Below are positions 48,378-60,562 of a stretch of 64,000 nt of DNA, piece after piece. Both the position numbers and the translations under genes were made by a program. Each line of letters opens with the position of its first letter. The stretch's first letter is position 1. The notes beneath the pieces were generated by a model. That model was not told the origin of the DNA and did not search any database. It saw only the letters and a program-made list of their open reading frames with translations. The DNA is from Gnomoniopsis sp. IMI 355080 (lineage: Eukaryota > Ascomycota > Sordariomycetes > Diaporthales > Gnomoniaceae), in NCBI GenBank assembly GCA_027946555.1, contig JAPEVC010000039.1:123151-187150 (forward strand), read 5' to 3'.

Positions 48378-49106
48378 TTACTGCATAGGAGGGATGGTGA
48401 TCTTCTCAATAGTCCATGTCTTTCCACCGTCAGAAGTGAGCATGTCGGTGTGGGTGACGCCGGTACCGACACCCATGGTGTCAATGAAGCCCTCATCAGC
48501 CTCCTCGAGGATGATTGTGGAGTTGGCGTAGATCTGCTCGTCGGGGGTTCCTGTGCAAGCAGTACCGTCATCACTGTCATCGCACTCCAGAGCAGTGCCC
48601 CATCCCAGCATAGGTCCAGAGGTACGGTTGAAGCTAGATAGCAGCGTTCCGGTGACGGCATCCTCCATGGTCTGGGTCCAGAGCCACGTGGACTTGTCGG
48701 CCAAGGTGTAGTTGAGTTTGATGCCGTTGTCGGAGTTGGCATCAGCCGTGGTGAGCTCGCCGACGTACTGGTAGCCAGATCCGTAAACCTCAGAAGAGAT
48801 GCACCATGCAGTGTCAGCAGCAGCTTGGCCACCGCATTCGCTGCCACCCGCGGGGTATGATCCGATGATGCTCTGGATCAGATCACCAGTTCCGTTGGAC
48901 ATGCCCAACCACGCGAAGAGGTAGCCCTTCTGGTTCGAGGGCATGGCGCCGGGGTAGATTGTCGTTGTAGTCTGCACAATAGTGTTGGAAGCAGGCCCTA
49001 GGGAGAAAGCAGCTCCCCAGGAGTCACGCTTGACGAAAGCATTGTCGTTGGAGGTGGCTGCGGCCACGGAGGCTGAGAGCAGGGCGGTAATCTGGGCGTA
49101 CTTCAT
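48378..49106 (-). CDS. Secreted protein of unknown function
   Basis: Single-exon protein of 242 aa with a classical signal peptide (1 to about 17, LSASVAAA) and a possible Kex2-type site FVKRD at 24-28. The mature part is rich in Gly, Ser, Thr and Asp, and begins SWGAAFSLGPASNTIVQTTT. Tryptophans are regularly spaced (KGYLFAWLGM, WLWTQTMED), there are several N-glycosylation sequons, and five cysteines are visible. The composition suggests a beta-sandwich (lectin- or glucanase-like) extracellular protein of a type widespread in ascomycetes, but I cannot assign catalytic residues or a named family. It is not an eqolisin despite lying close to one: the Gln/Glu signature is absent. A TATA-like element sits about 60 bp upstream. 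Confidence 0.75.
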   Translation of the reverse strand: MKYAQITALLSASVAAATSNDNAFVKRDSWGAAFSLGPASNTIVQTTTTIYPGAMPSNQKGYLFAWLGMSNGTGDLIQSIIGSYPAGGSECGGQAAADTAWCISSEVYGSGYQYVGELTTADANSDNGIKLNYTLADKSTWLWTQTMEDAVTGTLLSSFNRTSGPMLGWGTALECDDSDDGTACTGTPDEQIYANSTIILEEADEGFIDTMGVGTGVTHTDMLTSDGGKTWTIEKITIPPMQ

Positions 49107-49159
49107 GATGAATGATGTTTTCGAAGTATGCTAAGAGGAAACGAATGTATGTTCGACAA

Positions 49160-49171
49160 TTGTATATATAC
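49160..49171 (-). promoter_or_regulatory. TATA-like box of the secreted-protein gene
   Basis: On the minus strand TGTATATATAC lies about 55-65 bp before the ATG at 49106, a normal core-promoter position. Confidence 0.5.
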
Positions 49172-52100
49172 AGGCCCGGCCTATGGTGAAGTTAAAGAAT
49201 GTGAAGTGTGGGATGGTGAAGGTGAAGAAACAAGCAAGACATGTTAGCAGCCATGCATCCTTTTGTAGTGAGGCTTCAAATCTGGAGAAACAAGGGAGTC
49301 GCACGGTAGGCGGAGCCGACCTTTGAGTGGAGTTCAAGCATTTTCTTGAGCCCCTGGAATCCAACATGGAAGAACGTATTTTCACCGTAGGTAGCCTGAC
49401 AACCGGCACATGTCGTCAGTCGTGATACCCATGCGATGCATCTAGTCAGATATGTCGAATTCATTCTAATGAAACCACTAGCTTGACATATTCTTCCACC
49501 AGCCGGCCTGGCCAGGCCATGGTCCTGTGAGCTGGGGACAAGACGCTGAACGTCTGGATCAACCGAAGCTTACGGAAAAATATCCATTGATGATTTTTCA
49601 CCCGAAAAGCTACTTCCAACGAAGTACATAGTAGGAATCATTGTAATGCTACCTGGTTTGGACGTCAGATCTGAAAATGCTTCTTGAACATTCAATCATG
49701 GGATTTGGCATAGAACAGAATAAGATCCACATGGAACCCCGGCTAGACATCCACCAACCGCAGAATCGGGTCGTCCGACGGTGTTACTCCTAATTTGTGG
49801 ATCTCACTACTTTGTTTGAAACAAAACAGCAATAGACCGAGATTCGCGGAATATTACGATTCTTCTGCGAATCGGGAGCTAACCGATGCTAAGCCTTTGA
49901 CGGAGGCAACAGATGACATGGTTGTACTAAGAAGACAATGAAAGACAAATATCAACAAAGAAAGGCATTCTGCTGGTAGCCGGATTTTTCCGGTCGTCAT
50001 TCTACTGTGCACAGTTTTCCCTGTCTAAATCGAGAGGCTCTGTCTGGAGTTTTGCAATACTATCGGGATACATATACTCTCCGTAATATGGGTGAAGTCT
50101 TGTCTCTCTTGTTTCTGCAAAAATACTCGAAAGTTTCGCTGGTGTACCACAGATGTCTTATCTTATTAGGGCTTGCCGATTAGAATTCTGACATATCCAT
50201 ACTTTTCTTTGGTGAATTGAGAAACAGAGACCAGGGTCAGTGGGAAGGCTTCACGCTATTTAAAAAATCGCCTGCGAGGCCCACTGGTGCCTCCTGAGTC
50301 CTCGACCAAGCTCATCTACTACGTATGATAAACCTGGTCTTGTCCAATATAGTTGAAAATTACTTATGTACTATAAAGTATTGCAATATCGAGTCCTTGA
50401 CGTGAGACTAAGACAAACAGGGCCATAGCCTCTCTCGTTCTGTCAGCACAATGGCCCGTAACAGACCCATACGTAATAGATTGTACAAAACTCTAGATGA
50501 TTGTCTTTATTGCGTTTTGCTTGTAGACTAGTCAGTCGAAAGCATACGTAGATTACTCTCACTATATCGCCTGCGTTGCTCGTCAAACCTCGCTTACAGA
50601 TGTTGTGAATCGTAAGTTCATCGACTGGGTAATACGTCAGCAAGTCCGCCCAGAGTAACAACAAGCAACAACATCGACAAGCTCCCTAGCACCAACATCA
50701 CGGTCGTGATCAACGTTACCACTTATACTTGGTAGAAAAGGACACAGCCACGACATCTCAACAACGCGTCGGTCAAAATATCTCGCCGTTCTCGCCGCTT
50801 TTCTTGAGGTTTTCTTCAAAATTTGGTAGGTCGTACAGCGTATGGAGGAGACGGGTGCTTGGCTGAGTAAATAACTAGATTAGCATCCACCATACACGAG
50901 TAATATACGGAATGAAAAGATGGGATTATTACTATCCATTTTCCACCCTCTGCATTTATGATGCCTACCTAGTCGGAAAGTATCGAAGTCCACGAATATT
51001 CGCGATACCGGAAGTCAGGGTATGACATCGATGAATGCTGGGCTACACAAATTAAGTGCACCTGCTTGCTATATCTTTGGTTGATTCAGGTGTGGGATAC
51101 CTTAGGTTGCTGACATACCTCGAATTTGCCCATATGTGTTTTCGGCTTGACAGAACTACCTTATGCGATACATCCGAGATGCTCCAAGCCCACCAAATAG
51201 CTTCTGGCCTCTTCCGCCGTGCCTTTAATTGTGATGTGCGCCAGGTCCAGACAATTCCTCCGACATGTATGTAAGTTAACTCCTCGAAATCACAAGGTTC
51301 CATGTTCATTAGAGGCAATCCGGCCGAACAGCTATGGGACTCCCCTTATGATGCCGTTTGGCTCCAGGCCTGCTAGCAGTAGTACTGGTGCGAGGAGAAA
51401 ACAGCGTCCCACATGTAGTACTGCTGCGTCATTCCAAGTCAAAAGACAGCCAATTGTAATGTCAACCGAATCCACCCTGCCGAGACAGCATCCTCACGAC
51501 CTAACGGGCTTTCCTCCAGTGAGCTTCTGAAAGCTTCCTGCATTGAGGTACCTACTTACGTAGGCAGTGAATTTCAACGACAACTGTAGAGCTACCGAAC
51601 CCCAAGGTAAATCACCTGTTCGTGAATGTAATGGCCAGTGATGCCTTGTGCCGAAGCGATCATCCGTAGTATTGCTTGCGTCCTGCAAGTCGGAGGCAAA
51701 ACGTGAACCCTGATGGCACAGGGAGAAATTGATGTACGTTTGCTCTATAACCAACCTAGAATTTACCCCGCGTCCACATTACATATTCCACACAGATGTT
51801 GTAAGCCGACGTTTGGAACTAGCCCCGGTTGCTCTGACCTGCCCCTTCTGCAACCAACAAAATGAGTTCCATCAACTCCCGTCGCAGTTTCTATCGTAAG
51901 AGTCTAGACACGGACTGCGTTCTCAGTTTACTGTCCAATCTTAAGTGATGTGGGTTATGTTCCTCATCTTGAACATGTGTAATTGATTGTGTGTGCTCCG
52001 AGCAAGTGCCGGTTTCCTGGCAAATTCTGGAATTTGCGGCACACTAACATTGTCTGGGTAATACTGTTTAATTTTATCAGCAGTTGCACAAACGGCTTCT

Positions 52101-52374
52101 AAGGAGTCCCTTGAACGCGATTGCAATATTGCTGTGCAGTAATGCAACCCAGCAGCTTGCTCGTTCTGTTTGTCATCATGGGTCCATACTGAGGGACTTC
52201 TCTTCTATCGGCATCCTTTTTGAGAGGTTGCGGCGCAGCGCTTTACAAGGTTACCCGAGGTCCACTTGGAGATAGCTGGAACCTGCATCCCTTAGGTTAT
52301 CGACTCCTCTTCAGTGTAAAGCTCCTTTCCATGTGTGGTACATTGTGGAAAATACACTCATCTCGTTGTAGACC
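49172..52374. other. Long gene-poor stretch
   Basis: About 3.2 kb with no frame above 103 codons and no recognisable domain on either strand. Base composition is mixed to AT-rich. No terminal inverted repeats or transposase fragments were recognised by eye. Confidence 0.4.
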
Positions 52375-53818
52375 ATGTCGACTGTCGGAATATGTCTCAA
52401 AGTCATCGTGGTCGGCGGCGGCATTTGCGGTCTCAGCAGCGCCATCGCTCTCCGCCGTGCCGGTCACGAAGTCACCGTCTACGAGAAGTATCCAAAGACT
52501 AATGACGCCGGGGCCGGGATCGTCCTGCGCCACAATGGTGTCCGCATTCTGGCTGAATGGGGCCTCGACCTGAAATCTGTGGGGGCGCTGGCATATCGTG
52601 AGGGTGTGGTGCTCGACGGCAAGTCGTTGAAGGTGTTGAAGCGAACAATCATTGAAGCTGGAACTAGCGAGGCCGATGCTACTATGAAAACAACGCGTGG
52701 TGATCTTTGGTCTCTACTGAGACAGGAAGTTAAGAGGGAGGTCGAGGGTCAGGGCCGGATCCGTGTGGTCTACTCAAAGGCCGTGACCGACTACGACGCT
52801 TATAAGCCAGCTGTACGATTTGCTGATGGGGGTTGGGCGGAGGCTGATCTGGTAGTCGCCTGCGATGGTATCAAGTCCAGAGCTGCCGCCATCGTGACAG
52901 GTACGAACTCACCAGCCAAGCCCAGCGGTTACTCCGCCTTCAGGCTTATGGTACCAGACCAAGATCTCAGGAGCCTGGTTCAAAAATTTCAAGACGAGGA
53001 GCTGTTGCAATCCAAGTTCAAAGATGAAGCTGGAATTGTCTGGTTTGCCATTGAGCACCCGGGAAAAATCTTCGTGTGGTGGACGTGCCGGTTCAACAAG
53101 ATTCACTGCTTTGGTACGTTCTTTTCATAATTCCAGCCCGCCCATCTATCCGTCCATCTTCGTCTAGTGCTGATATGTAGCCAGATATTGTCATTCCCGA
53201 CGATGGGAAATTCGCTAGTTCTGAAGAGTGGCGAGCAAGATGCGACAAAACCGCCCTTCTAGAAGAATTTGGGCACTGGCATCCAATCTTCCCAGAGATT
53301 TTGAAAACTGCGGATGAGTTCTTCCTATAGAAAATCTGCGATCGGGAACCGCTGGAAGTTCTGCATCGAGGAGGGCTGTGCGTACTTGGAGATGCCTTGC
53401 ATCCTATGGGGCCCTACCGTGCACAAGGCGGAACACAGTCGATTGAAGATGCTGGGGTCTTGGAAATATGCCTGCGGGGGTTGAAGGCCAAAGAAGAGCT
53501 CGCCGAGCGACTGGAATTATTACAACGACTGCGATTGGCTCGATACGCGACTATCCAGATGGCGTCCACCGTGAGGCAGGACGACCCAAATGTAGAGCAG
53601 AGCTACCAGAAGGTCCTGGACTATAGTCGAAAGTGGCACCTTGGGCTGGATCAGTCTCACTGTGAGTTTCCATATCGGAAGTGAGAGCCAGAATATGTAC
53701 AGAGCCATGCTAACACGATGTAGTGCAAAATCCCGCGGCCAACGCAGCTTGGATGGTCGATTACGATGCTCAACTTGAGGCCAAAATGGCTGTGGAGGAA
53801 TTTCAGAGGACACGATGA
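52375..53818 (+). pseudogene. FAD-dependent monooxygenase (salicylate-hydroxylase-like), interrupted by an in-frame TAG
   Basis: Three exons (52375-53113, 53185-53661, 53724-53818) give 436 codons plus the stop. The FAD loop VIVVGGGICGLSSAIALRRAGH, the mid-protein TTRGDLWSLL and DLVVACDGIKS motif, and the C-terminal LGDALHPMGPYRAQGG flavin-ribityl site identify a class A aromatic hydroxylase-like protein. In exon 2 the frame ADEFFL is followed by TAG (53329-53331) and then continues KICDREPLE. Homologues usually have Trp at this spot, so TGG to TAG is likely. Everything downstream, including the GD motif and two exon junctions, remains open and conserved, so the lesion looks recent or could be a base-call error. 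As written the product stops before the second flavin motif and would be inactive. Members hydroxylate phenolic or polyketide substrates, but this copy is about 18 kb from the PKS locus. Confidence 0.85.
53329..53331 (+). other. In-frame amber codon inside the monooxygenase gene
   Basis: TAG between ADEFFL and KICDREPL. No plausible intron of usual length removes it without deleting conserved sequence. Confidence 0.8.
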
Positions 53819-55234
53819 CCGCCAAACGGGGTCATTCCAACTCGCAGCGTCTCTGAATTTTGTGCAATGTCTGTCTTGAAGCTAGAAAAATATATGCATG
53901 AGGTTGTTGGGTCAGCCTACTGCAGTATCCTAGGATATAGTTTTGGATACAGCTGCATTTCTAGGCTGTCTAGCACATTGAATCATACCTTGCGAGCCGA
54001 TGGAGCCGAAAGATTTTTCGATGATTCCTTTTGCTTCAAGAGGAAAGCGCCTGAACTACCCTCTTGAGTATGAACAGTTCGCCTTAGTTACTAATATCGT
54101 ACTTAAGCACTGGTAGGGTAGCTATTTCTAAAAATACCTGATCTTTTGAATAGATTTGAGCTAGCGAAAGTACCTTCTCACGAAAAAATTACTTCTACGT
54201 AGGTAGTTAACCTGGAATCTACTAACTGAACTCCTTCTTTAGTATCGCCACTTTTTCCCTCTACTTTAGCTCATTTCCCTTTATGTCTAATTCCTTTTTA
54301 GCAATTCGGTTTTTATAGATCACTCAAGCCCATCAGTATTGACTGAGCTGAGTATTCAATTATCTGAGTCTGTTAAATTCCATTCAGGTCGAGGTCATAT
54401 CGACGCACCTTGCTCCTCCTTCTCAAAATGCCTTCCCTTGTGCCTAGCCTTTTGAACCCGGAGGAACTGCTGGGAAGAGAATAGCTGTACTTACGCAGCT
54501 CTTGTTGAACGAATAGCATCCATCTGTGGAAGCAGTTACCACAGACCTGGAGTCCATCGTTTCGTCCATCGAGCTACTCAATAGCAGTTTCAAGCCTCAC
54601 CAGCTCAGTCTAGGAAGACTACTCTTCTGAATGTAAGCTATCACTAGGTATTCCCTGTGTTAGCTAGGTTACTACAGTACATATGAAGCGCCGCTGAGTA
54701 TCCCGATGTCATTGCCCAATCGCGCAGACACAACAGCATCCAAGTTTCCCACACCACTGTAATACCGCGGAAGTGTGCAGAGTCGTCAGGCAAATAGGAA
54801 TCTCGATGACGCCTAGAAAATCCCGAAATTTCTAACAACCTCGCATAACGTCTTTAGCGAATCTGTTGTGTGGTTGATGCATGCAATGTCGAGCCAGACG
54901 AGTGCCATGGTGAGAGAGTGACCGGGCTCAGGGATGCTTGGCTACTGCACGTCTGATCTTTTGCAGTTGAATGGTGATAGGTGGGAGACCCGGCTCGCTA
55001 TTAAGCTTTCCAGTTGTCGGATGGTTTCTTGTAGGCCTTAGCTAGTCTAATTTGTGGTGGGGTCCTTTCAAGTCTACCGCGAGCTGCTGCATCTGTGGAA
55101 CCGCTCCTCCGGAATCCGTCGACACTGAGCAGTTAAAGGTCTCATCACGTGCAACGGGTCGAGCTGGCGGGAGCTGCATCTCCGCCTGCACAGCACCGCA
55201 GCTGCGTTCGCATGCCTGCACCATATCTACACTG
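53819..55234. other. AT-rich, gene-poor stretch, possibly repeat-derived
   Basis: About 1.4 kb. Positions 54060-54330 are notably T/A-rich with many TA dinucleotides, which could be mutated repeat DNA, but no coding remnant is recognisable. Confidence 0.35.
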
Positions 55235-55650
55235 GGCTATGGGTGGTCGATCGATCCGTGGACGGGGGCGCCGCCGTACCTGGTGATGGAGCACTCGGAC
55301 CGCGGCACTTTAACGCATTACCTGCGTCGTGTCGGGGTCGACTAGCATGAGCGGCGGGAGTTGGCTCTGGACGTCGCCCTGTGGATGAGGCTCGCTGCAT
55401 GTCGCTGGCGCTGTGCATAGAGATGCCAAAGGCGATAATGTGCTTGTCTTCGATAACTTGGCGCCCGGGGGAGGCGAGTTTCACCCGCAGCTCGCCAAGT
55501 TGCTGATTTGGTAGCGCAATATCTGAGGAGTTTCGCCTGTGGAGCGGCCTCCGCTACCTTGGGACGGCGAGATACAATGCTCCGGTGGCTCGGCTGCTCC
55601 AGGGATATTCAAAGGGCGACTTGTCCACTTTCGAGTTCGACTGTTTTTAA
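55235..55650 (+). pseudogene. Relic of a protein kinase domain
   Basis: Fragments of a eukaryotic-type protein kinase can be read across at least two frames on the plus strand. The hinge region appears as GAPPYLVMEHSDRGTLTHYL (from about 55265). A stop codon follows (55343-55345), then HERRELALDVA in the same frame. After a frameshift the catalytic loop VHRDAKGDNVLVFDN (about 55413-55457) appears, followed by QLAKLL in place of the usual DFG-containing segment. Further on, YLGTARYNAP resembles the activation-segment end (GTxxYNAPE). No intact frame exists, so this is a decayed gene or gene fragment. The order of motifs is correct, which argues against chance. The style (LVMEHSDRGTL, HRDAKGDNVLVF) recalls fungal kinases associated with HET/NLR-type repertoires, but that link is inference. 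Confidence 0.7.
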
Positions 55651-55707
55651 AGTATGTTTAAGCAACCAGGCCTATAAAATTCCATATTGAAATAAGGAAA
55701 CCCCGCT

Positions 55708-58700
55708 TTAGACACGTCCTTGCTTCATGGTCACCCGCAATGTCTCATCCAGCACTGCTTCCAACTGCATTAGGGTTACTCGCAACGAACCAGTCACGTT
55801 GTTCTCGAGTGCGCACTTCCTGAACACTTGCCCAATCATTATTTGTGCAATCTTTTCAATACTCCTCGCACTTGCCCAGTTTTTACACACGCTCAACTTC
55901 GTCAGTAGAGTCTCGACACGCTTATGAGCGGACAGAGTTTCTTCAGAGACTATACTTTCCTGCTCACGTATTCCTTCAATCTCGATGCCCACCTTAGCCA
56001 TACAATGTTGCAAGTGTGCCAGACAGCCGGTAGGACTCAATGAAGAAAACTCGATCTCCGTAGAGAATCGACTTTGGAACCCCGGATTGGACCCCAAGAG
56101 TTTGTTCATCTCCTTGGTGTAGCCTGCCAGAACTATAACGAGCTTTCGCGCAAATCTTGGCTTCGTCAATGCGTCAATCAATTCGCCGACTGCTTCATCG
56201 TTATAAGTGCGTAACCGTTTGTCTGGAGCCAGTCGGTATGCTTCGTCGATGAAAAGCACCTTTCCCAGGCCCTTTTTCATCTGACGCAACAAAAGAGGAG
56301 CCGTAGAGCCAACATACTGACCAACAAGATTGGACGCAGAACATTCGACCACATCAGGAGAAGATAGGATCCCGAGGTCGAAATATATTTGGCCTAACTT
56401 CCGCGCTGACGACGTTTTTCCGGTTCCTGGTGGACCTTTGAATACGAATGTAAACGGTAGATACAGTCTTGGGTCAACCCCCCGTAGTTGCATTCCAGCA
56501 GCAGTGTAGGCGTAGTCCTGGAACGTCGTTACGATAGAACCAAAATCGACGAACCCTTCGAAGAGCGATGCTAGTCTCGCAGTAGAGTCATTTAAACGTC
56601 CATGAGATGGATCAAAGTCAATAGGTTGCAAGGCAGATGGTTTTCTTGAAGGGGTCAAGTCTTCGATACTGCCTCGATTTTCGTCGGAAGTTCGTTGATA
56701 GCACCGCAGAAGAGCATTAGTTACCAAGTCTCTGACAGCTGAGCCGTTGCCGAAGGTTGGCTTGCTCTTGGCCCTGACCAATGCTTTCACCCCAGCGTCG
56801 ATAGCCGCGTCGTCAACAGTGATTCGTCTCTCAATGACAGTCCTTTGGAGGAGCTGGCGTAGCTCTTCCTCTTCCAAGTCGATAAATCGGATCGCCGTCT
56901 CTAACGGAAACGCTACGTTGAGGCCCGCTTTGTCCTTCTGATACAACTCCTCCAGTCCGCCCTCATCTCCGACGAGGATGATACACCCACCCGAGCCTCG
57001 TCGTGTCATCTTCTTGTGAGCTACAAGAACTTCAATCATTGCGCCACAAGAACGCTCGTGACTTTCGTCATCCCACCCATCATCAATCATGTGTACATCA
57101 TCCAAGACAAGTACGTCGTTTTGCAACTCTTCAAGGACTTCCCGCATCTTACTCTCGGCACCGCCAGTTCGACTCGATGTCAAAGTGATTGCGGATACCA
57201 CTTTTACGTTTCGACCGAAGAGACCGAGGTCACTGAGAATTTGGCCATACAAGCGTGCAGCAGTAGATTTGCCACATCCCGGGGGTCCTATGAAGAGTCT
57301 GTCGAAGACCTGGAGAGCATCAGTGCCCTGAAGAGGACCTTGGTTGTGCAACTGAATCATTCTGACGATCAATTCCCTGAAATCATGCATCGTAGGACCA
57401 ATCATGCGCTCGATTTCTTTCCAAGGTGAGGTCTGCGTTGCGTCAGCCTGCGGTGATCTCTGTGATTGGAGATCTTCCTTGGTCATGATACTATCGTTTA
57501 GCTTCATTACTGGGTCCGCTACTGCGGATAGTCGCTCCGAACGAATCCTATTACGCTGGCGCCGTAGAGCGTCATGCGCGCCTTCCTTGATACAATCCAA
57601 GTTGGGCGTCAACTGTAGGTGCTGCTGGGCGTGCCAGCTTGGCGTCTCCTTGACAAAGTCGAGCCAAACTTCGTCCGTGATACCAGAGTCGAATCTCATT
57701 GAGGAGTGGCTTCTCCTCCTGAGTTCTGCTTTTGCCATAGCGATGAATTGCTTGGTATTGAATCCTTGAAGACGGATAGTAGGAAGTGGGTCAGGATCCG
57801 GGCAGACCTTATAGCTAGACGATTGTTTTATCTTGGGAAAGTCGCCATGCATGATGAGGATCGTTTGTGCTTTCGAGCTGTCATTGTCGACGTTTGGAAG
57901 GTGATCAAGCACACCATTCATGTCGCCACTGTGGCAGTGCGCATTGTACATGATCGCCTGGTGTCAAAGAAATATTAGAAATCGACGTATTCGATAGAAT
58001 CGCATCATCGGCAGCGAGATTATCAAATTACTTACACAGTTTCTACGGGGAGTCTCTGAACTTCGAGCTCGCTCCTTGGCCCTCTTCCTTATATGGTGAG
58101 TTGAACCTGATGAAACTGACGAGGTACCATGCTTAATCTTCTCGGTAGTGTTTTGAAAGGCAAGTTCGGTCACACTAGGGTCCTTGAGACATTCTTCGAC
58201 ACAACCTCGATCACCAAAGCAGCTCTGCTCAGTTCCGTCTATGGAATAGACTTTATCTCGTCTCACTACTCTAAGGGATACCAGAAATTTGGCATAGAGT
58301 GTAGCGAGAGATGACGCTCCTGCAAAAAATAATTATATCAGCCTTGATGACAGCCTTCGATATGTATGAATGGAAGTTGTTTAGACCTAGCCCTGGTTCC
58401 CCCACAATCACGACACTGAGATCCTCCGCTGGCACGTCAACTTCACGTTTCCGGGCTTCATTTACCCTCTTGAGCATCTCCAGGAACACCTCTTTGACAT
58501 CTTCTCTGCCGGGGAATGCCATTACTCGGTCAAGATATTGATTTGTGATGCCAGTACTTTGCCTGAAATCGAGCCATTGCACAAAGGCCGGTGATTCCTG
58601 GGCGCTGTAGTCGAGCTCTATCAACTCCAGTATTTCTTTACTGGAATCATCAAGACTGAACTGTGGACTAAGATTTCAAAATTGTCAATGAATGGCTGGT

Positions 58701-59217
58701 GACAAAGCACGGAAAGAGTAAGGTACAACACGTACTCATACAAGTCATCAATGAAGACCTCTAGCCCATTGCAGAGCTCCCGGAATGCAGGTAAGCATAG
58801 GTCAGGTTTGTGTTGACCATTTCTTGGCGGAGGCGAATTTTCATCGGTCCGCGAGCCAGCATCATCTAATGTGTGGCCCTCGGATATGACAGTTGTGGTG
58901 GACGTGGATGGTCCAGGGGAAATTTTAAAGGGCGAACCTGTCCGCGCCTTACGCTGAAACAACTTGTCCCGCAGTCGAACGACTGGAGACGTAAATCGGT
59001 CAAGTCGGGCGCGTTGTCCGTTCTGCTTAGGGGTTTCAGCGTTGCTGACAGCCTCGTCATCTCCCAAGTGAGACATTGATCGCTGCGGTCCAGAGGAGAA
59101 GGATACCCAGGTGGGTTTCGCCAACCTGCGCAAATTTGTAATTCGCGATAGATATGTTTCGCGGGAGAAGATGTGTCCTGGATGAAAGGAAGAATTAAGA
59201 GCAAATTGGGTGGACAA
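55708..59217 (-). CDS. Triple AAA+ ATPase of CbxX/CfqX type
   Basis: Four exons give up to 1098 aa: 59217-58736, 58667-58387, 58319-58036 and 57957-55708. Three AAA+ modules are visible. The first has a degenerate P-loop GEPGLGASS (residues about 250-258, across the second intron), lacking the Walker A Lys. The second has GPPGCGKS (573-580) and Walker B VLVLDDVHM. The third has GPPGTGKT (857-864), Walker B VLFIDEAY and the CbxX hallmark AGYTKEMNKLLGSNPGFQSRF. The N-terminal 150 residues are polar and Ser/Pro-rich. ATG 59217 is the longest choice; 59076 (MSHLGDD) is an alternative. The donor of the second intron (GTCTAA) is weak but is needed to join conserved blocks. Related fungal proteins are multi-AAA ATPases of largely unknown role. 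Function here is presumably ATP-driven remodelling. Confidence 0.88.
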
Positions 59218-60562
59218 GTGGTTTTACTTCCAAGGGGCATCCACTTGCGTAGATTGCCTGATGTATATTTTTATATTCATCGAGCTCAAGCAGGCTCGGG
59301 CTCGAGCAGGCTCGGGCCGATGTCAGCAATTTTTATCAGCTACCAGCGGCTTTGAGAGGTCTGTCATTCGTGCGTAATCAAAGGCCCGTACGCAATGCAG
59401 GAAGGCCGGTCAGTGGTGTGTCAGATCACCGTAAGACGGACATTGCGCAAGTCCTCCCCCCCCCCAACCTCAGTCCGTTTGAGTTGGACCTTCGGTTTCG
59501 CCAACCTACAGAAACCTAGGTACTCGGGGCCCGTCCAACATTCGCAAGTGATCTTGCTCATTTTGCAACACACTCTAATTTCAAGATTACCGTTATGGCA
59601 GAATGTGAATACTCTTGCTATGTCAACTGTTCGGCTGATTACGCCTTCGGGCAAGATCATGCAGGGGTGCAACCATTATCAAAGTGCACTTTCCTAATCA
59701 GACCGGTAACGTGACGGTTATTAGGCGCTAGAAATATGTACAGTGCCTGGCATAAAGCTCGCGATTACTATTTTTGCATGGCTGCGCTGCCGTGTTCCCT
59801 CCAGCTTCAACCGCTTTACGGGGTTCACTAAGTACCATAGCGGAGAATGGTGGGTCCGTATAATCGTTGTGCTTTGAGCACATCCACCTGAAAGTTCCCA
59901 CGCAATGCATCACTGCATAAACGTTATGCAGGCCAAATGTCCGTTGAGTATGCCAGATGGCCGTCTTATACCGTATACTAGCCTTATCAGCTAGCATTTT
60001 TTTATTCCAACTTGATAGATAGTATGAAAGAAGAACGCCGCGGGAAGTCTTCATAAGTAGCCAGCCGTTGAACTTGAAATGCTTAAACGACGAAATGACC
60101 AAAGAGAGAGAGTAGACGGAGAGCTATCACAACGTGACAGATCTTCGATTCGTCTGGCTATCGAAAGCTGCCCTCGTCGTCGAGATCTGCCCCGGCCCGA
60201 GTTCGTCCCAAGTTAAACGGACGACTTCAGCCACCAGAAAGAAAAAAGTACATCGCGCAAAATTTGGCTGGAAGGTACTTAGGTGTACAACGGACATGTC
60301 GATTTAAAACGGATCTACAGTAATACAATGCATGCGACCTTTCCAACGCTTACTTGAAAACACCGTAATTCGGTACGGTACATGACCATTGTTCCTGAGG
60401 TTACATGCAATTGGTCTGCAAGACACATGTTGACCCCAGACGACCATCATGCCCTCAGACTGCCCAAGCATCACCTGCACCTTTCCACTTGAGCCAGGCA
60501 CATTTACTCGATCGCATCTGGGCGCTCGCTACATTATTTTGTCAATAAATCAAATCATAAAA
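59218..60562. promoter_or_regulatory. Divergent intergenic region between AAA+ ATPase and HET-domain genes
   Basis: 1.35 kb between outward-facing start codons, holding both promoters. It contains the 16-bp tandem duplication and a C10 run at 59456-59465. No supported gene lies within. Confidence 0.45.
59284..59315. repeat. Short tandem duplication (2 x 16 bp)
   Basis: Two adjacent copies of GCTC(A/G)AGCAGGCTCGG, identical at 15 of 16 positions, about 65 bp upstream of the AAA+ gene start. Possible binding element or slippage product. Confidence 0.7.
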
